Shown: positions 12,380 to 24,800 of the stretch, piece by piece | Layout of the letters: each line of letters opens with the position of its first letter | Numbering within the stretch: position 1 is the first letter of the stretch | Made by a program: the position numbers and the translations under genes | Assembly: GCF_028769735.1 (NCBI RefSeq) | Contig: NC_088170.1 | Location: 60,545,585-60,609,584 of the forward strand | From: Zonotrichia leucophrys gambelii | Lineage: Eukaryota; Chordata; Aves; Passeriformes; Passerellidae | Direction of reading: 5' to 3' | Length of the DNA: 64,000 nucleotides | The notes under the pieces: generated by a model | Told to the model about the DNA's origin: nothing | The model's input: only the letters and a program-made list of their open reading frames with translations | Databases searched by the model: none

Positions 12380-12740
12380 AGCTCATTAGTGAATTTCTTG
12401 AGATGTCTTATTTACAATGCAATTACCCCTGGCAGATCTGTCTAAACTGATAACCAAAGGGCAATTAAAATCAGTACCCATGCCAGACCATTAGATGATT
12501 TAAAGAGTAATATCTATGCAACTGGTTCCTTTTAGAAGTACATTGTTAACATCAGGAGCATAAATGTTAATTAGAGTAATGACTTCATTCACCAATTTCT
12601 TTTCTACAGGGCCACTTGGATCAGAATTCAGCTCCTCTGTTTGAAAGGGCAAGTTCTCTTTAATTAGGACAGCTACTCCATTGGTACTAGTAATAAATGA
12701 GAGGAGAGATCAAGGTCTCACCCACCAGGATTTTTTCCAC
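12380..12740 (-). mobile_element. Fossil L1-type LINE fragment, AP-endonuclease domain
   Basis: Read on the minus strand, one frame carries the signature blocks of the apurinic-type endonuclease at the start of L1 ORF2. First comes GVAVLIKENLPF (from 12679 down), then SDPSG, then ITLINIYAPDVNN (around 12551-12586). After a gap of the expected size comes TDFNCPLVISLDRSA (12478-12432), followed by VNKTSQEIH. In living L1 elements the third block reads GDFN and holds catalytic residues. Here the glycine before the Asp has become Thr, and at least three stop codons lie in the frame, yet all blocks stay in one frame and in the right order and spacing. The copy is long dead. Beyond 12380 and 12740 the similarity fades and no reverse transcriptase part was found. 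Its wording is much closer to L1/Tx1-clade elements than to CR1. Confidence 0.8.
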
Positions 12741-15700
12741 TTTTTTGTTTCTGTGTAGCATTCAGTGCTTCAGAAAAAAAAGCTCCAGTTTTAGTCAGAA
12801 AAAACCTGAAGTCCTTATTCTTATAATGTTAATGGAGATCTTTCAAAAACACTTATTTGCAGCCCAGATATTCTCATATCATTTTTGAGATAAATTTTCC
12901 TCCCTGCATGTTTCACTAGGTAGACCAGCAGCTTTAGGTCATTGCTATTCCACTGGATCACCTCCCCTAAGGCAGGGGTCTGTGCCAGAGTGAGACTAGT
13001 TAAGAAAAAGTGTCAAAGACTATTTAATTTCAAGCCTTCTCTGCTGTTGTGCATGTCTCACTCTTCAATCACGCTCTGACCCTGTCGAGGCACACACGTG
13101 CAGCTGGGAGAGGATGGGCTGCTCTTGGCAACAGCAGTGCCCAGTGCCCTGCCTGGTGCTGACCTGAGCTCCACAGCAAGGGCTTTGAGCCCAGCCTGCA
13201 CACATCACAGCAGGGACAAAGCAGCAAAAAAGTGTAGGCTGAGGAGACAGAGAGAGGAACACATGACTGCACTCGCAGGGCAGGAGAGATTTCTCCTCAT
13301 CACACTTAGCCTAGACCGGCAAAACTTCATGGACTTTCACAAGGCCACTGCCACCTTTCCTTCCTTAAATGTTGGGATACATTATTGCAGAATAGGTTGG
13401 ATTCTAAGGAGTTAATTCTTGGCAATATTTCTTAAATCTGGCAGGGCATCTGCATGCACTGGGCATATGCTCTTACAGCTTTAGTGGCCAAGGATGGACT
13501 TGAGTCAAGGGGCCACAGTTACACGGTTACTTCACAGGCCAAAGCAGCAGAGAGCAAAGGCTGAACATCATGTTCTCAGAACCTCTGAAGTACTATGTTT
13601 CTGCAGGCTCTGAGACCCACATTTCACATTCCTATCCCCAAAGGGGCAAAGAACAAGCAGGTACAGACATAACTAGGAGTAGACATGGGCACCAGTCTTC
13701 AACCAGTTTTGCTGGGTTCAAGTCCCTTCTGGACTCTAGTGCCAGTCTACGAGCTTGTGGGCAAAATGTGTGTGCTGAATCATGAGGCACATTCCTCTAC
13801 AGAAAGTAATAACTGGCAGATAGATAATGATAGTCTGTGGAGCAACCTGCATTTTCTCTTAGCATCCATAAAGATGGCAACTTGCGCAGCCAGAGAGGTG
13901 CTCAAGTATTTCCATTTACATGCACACAACAGTAACATCATGCTCAGGCAAGGTTTCTCATACACTGATATGAGAGAGAGCCACATCTTAGCTTGACCAT
14001 AACTAGGTCACCAGGAGTTACCAGTGGGAATATGCAAGGGCCCTCAAAGAACAATTTATTTGGGCAATACAAACAATACCTTCCTAAGATTAAACACTGG
14101 AAGGAACTGTCTTAGTCTGATGTAGACCCAGAACAGCATTGCTAAAATCAATGTCTTTAATCCTATAAATAAAAGCCAAGAAGATTAAATAATATCATAT
14201 GTCTAAAACCAGTATACTCCTTGTACATAGTTAACACTTGCTCCTACTTGTTCATACTAAACACTGTTACAGAGGGCTAAAATTGAAAAATTAATAACTT
14301 CAGTTCTAAAGAGTTTTGATGTTATTGTGGCCAGCTGATACCACTGAACTTGACTCAGTATTTCTAAATAGAAAAGTCTGAGGAACTGCAAATTTGCCAG
14401 GTTGAAGCTACATCATTGCAATGACAAGGTGATGCAGGCATTTCCCCTGTTAGGGCACTACATAAATTACAACCAAAATTTATATTAAATCAAAGGAATA
14501 TGTCATCACCAGTAGAAAATAAGTCAACAGTGTAAGCCTTGCTATTAATGGTTCACAGTGTCAGAAGATCAAAGGTGACCCAGGCATGGAGAATGCACAA
14601 GAATTTGATCCTCAGATCACTGAGCAGGCTGCAAGGAAAAACTTACAGAGCTACTGTCAGTTCTGATTTTTAAGCTGGATGTTCCACATTAAAAATGTCA
14701 TTCAGAATGATCCTAAAACTTGCTGCTGTGTGCCATTAGATCAAGTGCTGTGTTAACAGTACTGCATTAACATCAGTGCCTCTCTAGTACAAAGTTTTGT
14801 GCAATAAAATTATAACAAATAACATTTGGAAATGCTGAGTTTCCAGGCACATTTTCTGTTCAGAAGAACTAATGATGTCATTGTCACTATATTCACCAAC
14901 CTTGCTGAGCCAGACCTATTTTTGTGTGAAGTTCTCAAAATAGCTTTTAGACTGCAAGACGTGTTGGAAGTTGGAATAAATCCAAGACTTGTGAAAGTTG
15001 TACTGATGCCCCTCATCATTGCCCTGTTATGGACCATCATCCTTCTGGACGGATAATTCTCTCTAGTGCTCCTAGCTGAATTTGTCTGAAGCAGACCAGA
15101 GGGCTGTTGAGTACAGCCTGCTCTTCTGGCAGACAAATGGGAGCTACAGGAAAGAGAGGGATGGGAGAAAGCAGCAGTGAGTGGCCACATTGGCCAGTTC
15201 TCCACCAGCTGGTGCTGGGTGGGATGTCTGTCAATGCCCCAAGAAAGGAGTGAGATCCAGCTGTCATACTGACATAATGAATACAACTCAAACACTGCAC
15301 ACTAAAGTATGTAAGGATCTTTTAATCCATTAAAAAACCTTTTTTTGGCCCTAGCATTACCTTAATATCCAACTCTCTTGTGTTCTATCTCCAAATCTCC
15401 TTTAGTTTCATATAAATCTGGATTAAATATGGATATTTCAGGTTAGTAATCAAAAAAGATTTCCAGATGCAGAACTCTTGTGTCCTTCAGATGCTTTTAA
15501 AACAAAGACTGTTGTACACTGAGTGCGGTGGAGAAATGACAGGAAATCAAGAAATCTGAATGGTACTAAGTGTATGTAAAGCTGTACTGGGTAGATGTGA
15601 AAGCAAAAAATCAGAACTGCTTCAGTCTGCCAGTACCTCTGCAACTTGGAAAGAGGTTTTGGGCTTGACTGCTCATGGGTCAGTTTGTTCATAAAATAGC

Positions 15701-17229
15701 AGGACTGTTTATGGGAGAGACAGTTTTAAATCATAATTACCTGGTGGTTAGAAACCTTTGGACCAAATCCATTCACAGACTTTATTTGAAGAAAGCAATG
15801 TATGGATGCCCATGAATATGGATGCTTTTTTTACCTAAGTGACATGTTTTTAAAATTATCATGCTGATTAATCACTTGACTCTCTTTTTCAGGAAAAATT
15901 AAGATAATTAATTACTTGAAAAATTATTTTTCCTTGCATTACTTTTTGTCCTTGTTGCTGTTGTTTGGTTTTTTCCTGTTTTTTTTCCCATAAGAATGCT
16001 CTTCATGGCAGCTTTTGAGCTAAATTTAACCTATCTACCACCAATGTAGATATCACTCACTGACTGAAAAGCAGACATAACCACATGTTAATTTCCATTT
16101 TCTTACTATTCCTGATTTACCATTTCATTGTATTAAACTGAAAAGCTAACATGCCAAACTATTTACTCCGAGAAAACCTAGAAGGTGCTTGTCATTCAGC
16201 TGATTACATTTTAAGTCAAGTAAAAATTGTTGAACTAAAAATGTTTTTTTGAAGAAATAGAAAAACAGAAATGTGAATTGTTCAGCAAAGCTATACCTGT
16301 GATTTCATATATTTCCATTCTGGTATTTTGTCTAATTTGGATTAGAGCTTCTTAGAAAATGTATTATAAAAGAAGACATCTGAGATTAAGAAACACATTT
16401 TTTTAAGAGCTGTGTTGCCTGTGCTTGCTTTGAAACTTACACTTGTTTGTTATACACACTGTAAATTTTTAGTTTCCAAGCCATTGATATTTAATTAAAC
16501 TGACTGAAAATGAAACAATTTCATGGCTGATGATGCTCTCTACAGAGCGAAACAGGACAGGAAGGACAGGAGGAAAAGCAGAGGGAGCTTTCACTGGATG
16601 AAGGGGTCAGTGCATTGGGCAGTCACAGTCTGACAGGCACCTCTGGCACTGCTGCTGTGCTGGGGAGGTGCTGCTCTGACAATGCCAAATACCCTGGCAC
16701 TGTAAAAACAGAGTGCTCCAGTGTTCTCTAGGATGTACTGTGCAGATTTAAAATGGGTATTTTACATTTATAGACTAAACAGACGGTGTGTTCTTCTGGG
16801 ACAGCCCTATTATGCAGTTGCTAAGCAGCCAGAGCCTCACATGGCCCATGTGCAGTGCCCTGCCCAAGCATCAGACCTGGCTCTAAAGGCACCTGCACAG
16901 CTCCTGGCACACAGCAGGGCTCCCAAAAGCTGGCTGGGCTGCAGGGGCCGCGCGTGCACCCCACAAAGTGCCTTCTGGCAGTGCCACTAACCGCACAGTC
17001 CCCTGCACGCAGCCAGGGCACCTCTCTGTTTGCAGATCTGCCTCCCCCATAGTGTCCCGCTGGCAGTGGTGGAGCTCCAATGCCAAAACCATTGGATGGC
17101 CCCATCTGCTGTGAGTGCAGAGGATGCCACAAACAGATTCACCTGGGATGCTGTGGGGCAGCACTGCACCAGCAAAGGCTCAGCCTGTGACCTGAGCACA
17201 GGCAGAAAAGGGACTCCTGCCTCAGGGTG
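12741..17229. other. Intronic sequence without a recognised gene
   Basis: Mostly AT-rich, with GC-richer islands at about 13090-13300 and 16550-17230. The longest open frame is 161 codons on the minus strand at 14810-15295; it is Ser/Leu-rich, has no recognised motif, and its plus-strand counterpart is also partly open. I could not assign the 16.55-17.23 kb patch to a repeat family. Confidence 0.65.
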
Positions 17230-17624
17230 ACTCCAACCCTGACCTCTCCAGCCTGCTGGCATTTCTCTCTGCTGGGAATGTAGCACAGGCTCTTGTAAAT
17301 GTAAACAATTATTATCATAATGCTTTGGAATGTGGTCTGCAGATTGTTTACCAACAGCTGCATCTTTGATTGGTTCCATGTGAATTGTTTTTACTTAATG
17401 ACCAATCCCAGTCCAGCTGTGTTGGACTCTCTGGTCTGTCACAGGTTTTTATTTTTTTTTTGTCTATCCTTCTGATGTCTCCTTTCTCTTTCTTTAGTAT
17501 AGTTTTAGTATACAATTTCTTTTAATATAATGTAATATCATAATATAAAAAGTCAGCCTTCTAAGAACTTTGAGTCGATTCTCATCTCTCACCTTATCCT
17601 GGCGACCCTCACAACACCACAACA
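17230..17624 (+). mobile_element. Solo LTR, passerine endogenous retrovirus type
   Basis: The core reads TTTGGAATGTGGTCTGCAGA, then CATCTTTGATTGGTTCCATG, AATGACCAATCCCAGTCCAG and TTTAGTATAGTTTTAGTATA, and it ends CACCACAACA at 17624. The same order of blocks is seen, reverse-complemented, at 39555-40011, so the two are copies of related LTR families. Both contain a long homologous stretch ending in a conserved GATTCTCATC or GATTCATCAT segment. The usual AATAAA before the CAGCCTTCT segment is degraded here to ATATAAAAAG. The 5' boundary is uncertain (somewhere in 17220-17280), and I could not find a convincing target duplication. No internal viral genes adjoin it. Confidence 0.75.
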
Positions 17625-20600
17625 CTATTGTGATCCAAACCAAGCCACCTCTCTTCTTCCCTACAGGAATCTTATTAACTGGAAAGGGAATAATATCCAG
17701 GTTCTCAGACTGTAACATATCATGGCGCCCTTGTGAACACATCCATCCCTGAATTAATTGGTATTTGAATTGCTGACTGGGAAAAATAACTTTCATTTTA
17801 AAATTTTAATACATGGTAACCCTGGGTGCCTCATTTGCCTCCACTGCTAAAAACCACGTGCTTCATGTCTGATCTGAACAGGTTCAGGTTACAGCCAGGG
17901 GATTGTATTTCACTTTGGCTGCAAGACTGAAGAACTATTACCTGGTATCTGTTTCTACTAACACTGCAGAAACACTTGAAAAATGTGACAAAGTCACCTC
18001 TTTGCCTTTATGGTGCAAAACCAAACAGATTCATGTCTGACTTTAAAATTTCTTATGAATTCCTCTCCAGCTTGTCATCTTCCTGCTTGCACTGCATGCA
18101 CCACAACTGGGCAGAGATAGCCAGGAGAGCTTCAAGCAGTTTCATATACAAACAATGTAACTTCTCAGGTCCTACAAGCCTACAGACACCTTATCTCTGC
18201 CCTAACACCATGGAAGGAGCTCACACCCATTTAATGTGGTCTCCTATGCTCTTTAACTACCATCAATTATGAGAAAAAAATATCATGACCTGCATAAACG
18301 TGTCCCAGACCCATCATCCCTGTTGTCACTTTATTGCAAAGGTCCTATACCTTCTCGCTGATTTCTCATGGTCATCTCCTCACAGCACTGATTCCTTCAT
18401 CTTCACAGCACAGCCAACAAACTCCAACTCTCTCCTCACCCAGCTACCCCACTCTTTTGTAGCACTCTTCTTCATTCGACCCAGCTGTGCCTGTTAAGGG
18501 CAGGCCTGTTCCTAATCTTTGGTGATCAGTACAGCTGCAACTCCTCAGGGGTGAGACTGCCTTCCGCACTATTTTCTTACATTCTATCCCTGCACACATC
18601 CCTTTATTAAAAAATTAATGTTTACAGCCTACCATAATTTACTGAGCTCTTCTAATACAGAACTGGTCATCTGCCTTTTAGAAACCAGCTCCCCACTCAG
18701 TAAAACATCTCTTCACACATTTGGGTTTTAGTTTTTAAGACAGTGTAGTATACACCACTCTGAAAACTATGATGTCTACCTATCAGAAAAACAATTTTTA
18801 TATACAATTTTATACCTACTGAAGCATAAGAAAGATGTCTGTGGGGCTGTTGCACAGAAGAAGCTGTGAGAACAAAATGAATTAAACTTAACAGTGACAA
18901 GCTAACACAGACAAATATTTTCTTGAAATATTTTGCTTACTAATAAGTTGTTATGACTGAGAAGCCTTCAAGAGAGGTAGATATACACAAGTTTACATAA
19001 CAGAAGGATCTGTATCAAAACCTTAGGAAGCCAAGAAATGTGTGTATGTATAAAGCTATGGATGCCATCCCGTTATTGACAGAAACTGCATGACAAACTG
19101 CTGGAGCAAAAATGATAGGTGAGATGATATTAGTTACCTCTACAGCTTTGGAACTGGAGAATAAATGGTATACTATATAGTGAATGCATCATAGACCACT
19201 GAAATGCTGTAACTTTGACCAAGAAAGAGCAAAGTCAAATTCCAATTTATCTGAATTTTAACTAATGTAAATAAGATTCTTCACACTCACTTTAACAAAC
19301 CTTTTTCAAGTGTTCAAGCAAGAGGCATATTCTTATTAATACTTTAAGTATTATTGCACATCACAGAAGCTCCCTAGATATTTTGACCCCTAGTTAGGCT
19401 AGCAAAACAATTAGCTGATTTATTTACATGATTTATTCAAATAAACTCTTTAATAAAAATTATGCATATATCCATAAGTTATATAATAAATTATATCTAG
19501 TGTCCTCTCATCTAGTTGCACACTCATCCAGGTCATAACACACTTAGACATGTGGTTACAGCTATAGTATGTGCCATGGTGGGAGAAAGATTGGAATTGG
19601 AATTTTAATCCCTTTGACCTGCTGCAAGCTACACCGACATACAGTTTTTATCTGTTTAATATGACTGGTTAAGGAAGACATGCTTAGACTATGCTTAAAA
19701 TGCTCTGTATCAATCACACATCAATAAATATAACTGGAAAATTGAAGTTTTCTCAAAATGACTGAAAAAAACTGAACATATAAAATTTTCTCAGACTGTA
19801 ACCTGATTCTGATACTCATCCATGAAAAACTGGCTTCCACTTCTCATGAGTGGGAAAAAGAAGAAATTTAAGAAGGAGATAAAACAAATGTGAAGACAGC
19901 AAGCTTTGATGTTAGGAACCTATTTAGTTTTATTTAGGATTCATTGCAAATCCCACTCTCTCTAAAAAGTTTTGTGACTTTCAGTGTTCCATAAGATCAC
20001 TCAAAACTTATTATTTATTTAGTACCATTCATCTCCCAGGTGCTTTAATGACTAGAACATCACAAATGAGTGGCAGAAAAAACACATAGTGTTATCTACT
20101 TTAGCATCTACCAGCATAGATCCTTTCCTTGCCCTGCAGTTATATTGCTTGTCTGTGTCTATTTTAAATATAATTAAGGTATAAAATCAATCTTAATGAA
20201 TTCCCTTTTTTAATCCAATGCCTTCCAAATAAGAAGCACACAGTTAAGATAAATTCTGTTGAGAAAAAAGAAATCAGAATCTCACAGATATTGTAATTTG
20301 AAAAGAGCAGTTTACACATTACTTATCCAGCCACCAGCTGAATACTCCAATTCCTTACAGGAGGTGGGGGGATGTTGCAACTTTATTGTTGCAGTGGTTC
20401 TTTGCTGTCAATACTTCCTTCCCTTAAAGAATGAAGAAAAAAATTAGTTTTAGAATAATTTTACTTGTGCTTCTTCAATTTCCTTTTATGTATAGTTTAA
20501 TCCTCAGGAAGATCTGAATAAAATGAAAGTGTCAAATGAGTTTTAAATGACATAAGGCAGTCCAGTGATGAAATTTCTCACGTTATATAGACTTCATAGC

Positions 20601-21704
20601 TACGGACTATATTTGTATTTGTTCTAGTTTTTCTTTTATAATTCATAATTATTGTGCTTCAAAAACTACATATACAGATTTTCTTAAAAGAAATGTGGCC
20701 TATAAAGCTGTTTAAATGATAGAATGGTTAAAGTCTGTTTAGATTAAATCAGAAAACCTTTCCAGGCATATGGGGTCCAAATGAGTTTGTACAGACACCT
20801 GTGAGCAGAGGACAGCTCTGGAAAGACTGAAATATTCCTTGTCATTCCAGACAGATATTCACCATTCTGCTCAGATGGTGATGCACCACAATGGCGCACA
20901 GACAGAAAAAGGTATGGAATATTATCTAAGACATGTCTGGAGAGACCAAGAAGCCTCTCCTATCTGTCCTTAACATTCCCTTCACAATTCTAGTCAGATT
21001 TATAAGAAAAACCCCAAACTTTCAGACCATTCAGGATTCTTCTGAAACAACTGGCATAACTCTTTTTCTCTTTTAAAATGAAAGTTTAGGATTTTCTTAA
21101 TTCTGTTTTACATCCCTAATCTTTTCCTCTGAAATTGTCTTTCTGTAGCTCACACTCAAAGTGACACCAGTGTCCTATGCACTGAAATAAAAAGTGGTTC
21201 CCTGGCAACAATATCGACACAAAAGTTCTCATGATTGTTTCTCTCACTCCTGTGTCTTAATGGATTGAGTAATCTGAATAGCAGAGAAAAGCAGCATGCA
21301 TCTGATCTTAATGAACTGTAATAGCTAGAGACAGCATGAAAGCAAGCAAAGGAATTTGTGCTATTTATAAACTACTGGATCAGCTGACACAGCTTCACCA
21401 GCATTTGGAATAATTCATATTATATTCAGTGAGTCATTTCATGAGATACTTTAGTGTGTCAGGCTATGTGCAAAATATCCTTACACTTCATTTTTACCAG
21501 CAGTTTGATCTGATAGCAATAATATATTGGAGATTAAGAGAAGCATGGGTTCTACCTTCAATATGATAAAGAGATGGGGGAAAAACAGCAGTTAATTAAC
21601 AAACCACAGAATGGAGTGGCCATTTGGATCCAATGCTCTGCAGAAAGCTTAAATTAGTTTGTGATTGCTTAACACTCAGCTAAATTCTCCCCAGATCTGT
21701 TACC

Positions 21705-21830
21705 CATCCCAGAATTACACAATCAGTTAGGATGGAAAAGACTTCTGACATAATTGAGTCCAACCTGTGACTGAACATCACCATATCAACTAGCACATGG
21801 CACAGTTTCAACCATTTTGAGTTTCTCTTG
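21705..21830 (-). mobile_element. CR1 LINE 3' fragment, diverged
   Basis: The plus strand reads AATTACACAATCAGTTAGGA, then GGAAAAGACTTCTGACATAA and TTGAGTCCAACCTGTGACTG, which is the reverse complement of a CR1 3' end. Similarity is lost after about 125 bp. Confidence 0.75.
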
Positions 21831-24800
21831 CCACTTCAGCTCACCCTACAATAGTCATTCATTGGCAAGTGGATTTTTTCCATCCTAGGAATGTTGTGGG
21901 AAATAAAAGGGAAATAAAATGAGAAAACCAAACTGTAATTGTTTAGAAGGAGTCGTTATCAGTCTGCTTTTGTCAGGTAGCATTCACACCATCTATTCAG
22001 CATTTACATTTACAGATTAGAATCACTATTTATAAGGTAGCTCATCCTATACAGTATATATATATCTATATCTGTATCACCTATATCTACATATATTTCT
22101 TTGATGTAAGTATAGGTGAAGACCTTTTCTTCTCCCTATTTCTGTGGGAATACTAACAGTGGATGTGGTCTTGTCTGCACAGCTACTTTTACAGCAGTCT
22201 GTTTTTCATCATTCTTTTTGAGAGCATCCAACTAAAAAAAAAATAATACTATAGTTTGTGTAAAGGAAACTCTCCCATACTCCAGCCATGACTAACTAAC
22301 AAAGTCCACTCCAGACTGTGGCTACTAAATGCTGAATAAAACAAAAAGCACAAGTTTATCAGCTAAAGAAACTGGAAATATTGGTCTGCAATAAAGCAGA
22401 AAACAGAGCACTTCCAAAATTTCCATAGTTTAATTCTACAGTTGTGATCTAGAGGCATTTGACACACAGCCAAATACTTGTCTCAGATTTTATGTGATAA
22501 GCGATGTGTAATTTACAAAATTCTTTGCTGGTTCTTCTGGGACTGAGAAAACGTCTCACTGTCGTTTGTATTCACTGGATGCCAAGACCAAATGTATAAA
22601 TATTACATTACTCAAACATGAATATAAATGAAAAATGAAGTATGTGAAACTAGAGCATGAAGTGAACTTAGAAACCATTGGCAATGCCAGAAACATCGGG
22701 GAAAAAAAAAAAAGATTCAGCTGCTGCAGTTGAAGGTTTATTGTTAACATTAGGAGAGACTGAATTTTGTAACTTCAGTCTATTTCACTGTATGGAACTG
22801 GGCAATTGATAACAAATCCTGAACCCACATGTCCACCTTTAGTGTATAATCTTTGATGATATGAATTGGAGGTCAGTATTCCAGGCCAGCTGACCAAGTA
22901 CAAGTGTCCCCTGCAGCTCTGCAGCCAGTAAGATGTCTGGGGCATTCACACAGGACTAGTACACTTGAAACAGGACTCCTGGGAGACCTGTGCCCTTCTG
23001 GAACAGCAGCTGAAGGCCCAGTGAGATACATCATGTCTGTATATACATTTGGGCATTTAAGTCTGGATCAGAAGTGCATATTTGATGCAACCCCCCACTG
23101 TTCCTGTTTCCCATGCATTGCTGTGCATGTGGAGCCATCTCAGAGGCCACAGGCTGCACTATTTTCTGATGCAACTAACACAGAAGATGTCCTCTGTCCC
23201 CTAAGTGTGTCCAGCCTGCAAGACCAGGATAGAGCCTAACTCACAGTGGGTCAGGTTCTATTCTAGTTCGCAGTGACAGCTGGGACCAGAGCACGTGAAT
23301 GGCTCTCCTTACAGAGCTGCTCCCGTATTCCTGTGCTACCTTCCAGTGCAAAGGCAGGCTAGTATCCTTTTCTCAAATGATACTAAAGGACTGTTTTAAG
23401 CAGCTGAAATCTCCGGGCCTGACATTGGAGGGAATGGCTCAGTCCAGCCTGAAGCTGACATACAGCTGCTGATTGCTGAAGCCCTCTCCAGACTCCCCTT
23501 GGCTAATTAGCTGGATCTCATTAACAGACAGCAGTGGGACATCAGAATCATGGACACAAGTGTCTTAGCATGGAACTGACTCCCACCATTTGTGTCAGCA
23601 TCACAGAATCTTTTAGGGACTATAGTTTTGTTACCTAGAAAATTCAGCCTCCCCATAGACCCATCCTCTGCTGGCAATGGCTGAAAGGGTGTGGGTAATC
23701 CTGGATATTTGGTAGGCAAGCAGAGCCCTTCGATGCTCTTGTCATCATCCAATATCCTTCAAAACCTCTACACTAAACATCAAAAGAAAACCTAAAAGTC
23801 AAGCACCACTAAAATCTTCAGTTAATAGAGAACAAATTACAATTAATATATAAGCAACAGGCATGGGGGCAGGCTACTGCCTGTGAAAACCAAATTTCTG
23901 TTATCTGCAGACAAATGTTAGTTTCTGCTGAGAATTTTCCTTTTAGCTTTAAATAGGAATTTTAATTCATAGCACTAATCAAAAGCTGCTCCAATCTTTT
24001 AAAAAATGTAAACAAACAACACTTATTCACCATGTGAATACTAAGATGAATCTTGGAAAATAAATGCATAAAAATTAGCATTTTTGGTCAAAAGTACAGA
24101 TGGGAAAGATTTATTTTGTTATTAAAGCTGGATTCCAGGGACATTTAGGATAATAATTTCCCCAAATAATTTTCTCAGTCTGTGCTTTAGTTTACTATTG
24201 ATTTCCTAAAAGAGAACTATGCTGCTGCTTCTTTTAAAAAACATTTTATAATAAAAAAAAATTTCTCTCAGAAATTAACCCTGAGAGCTAGATGAAATCC
24301 TCTCTTTTTAAATTTAATCTGGCTATTTTACTAATACTGCTCACACACCCTAAATAACCTCTCATTCTTGCTGACATTTACACATTTAAAATGTTTGAAA
24401 CATTGTTTTGCAATCACTTTTTCACTGTAGTTATATAAACAATTTAATCTTTTCATTATTCTGGTCTCTCTGTGCTTGATAAAAAATTAAATTGAATAAA
24501 TACATAAATACTCTGAATAATCAGGTAAAAAATTCTAAATCTACTTTATCCACACTATTATTTACAGCTTACTCCTTTATCTAGTTTTGTTTCCCAAACA
24601 TTAATATAATAATACCTGGAGTGCAAACTTTTAACAGTATTCAACACACCTTAAACACCTAACTCACCTTGGCACTTCTAAGATTTTTGCCACAAGTATT
24701 TTCAGTCATCTTACATAATTTTCAACCTACAATAATTGGATTTAACAGTTAGATAAATCTTCAGAAATTATATCATTATTTTAGCTAATGCTGAGATAAT

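Noticed and set aside
14810..15295. 161-codon minus-strand frame
   Set aside because: No motif, both strands partly open, no splice or promoter context that singles it out.
17723..17738. TGGCGCCC as a retroviral primer-binding site
   Set aside because: Only eight bases match a lysine tRNA-type site, it lies about 100 bp past the LTR end, and no viral internal sequence follows.
23507..23752. Minus-strand frame beginning MDDDKSIEGLCLP as a gene
   Set aside because: Reads plausibly for a few codons but matches no family I know and has no splice or retrogene signs.
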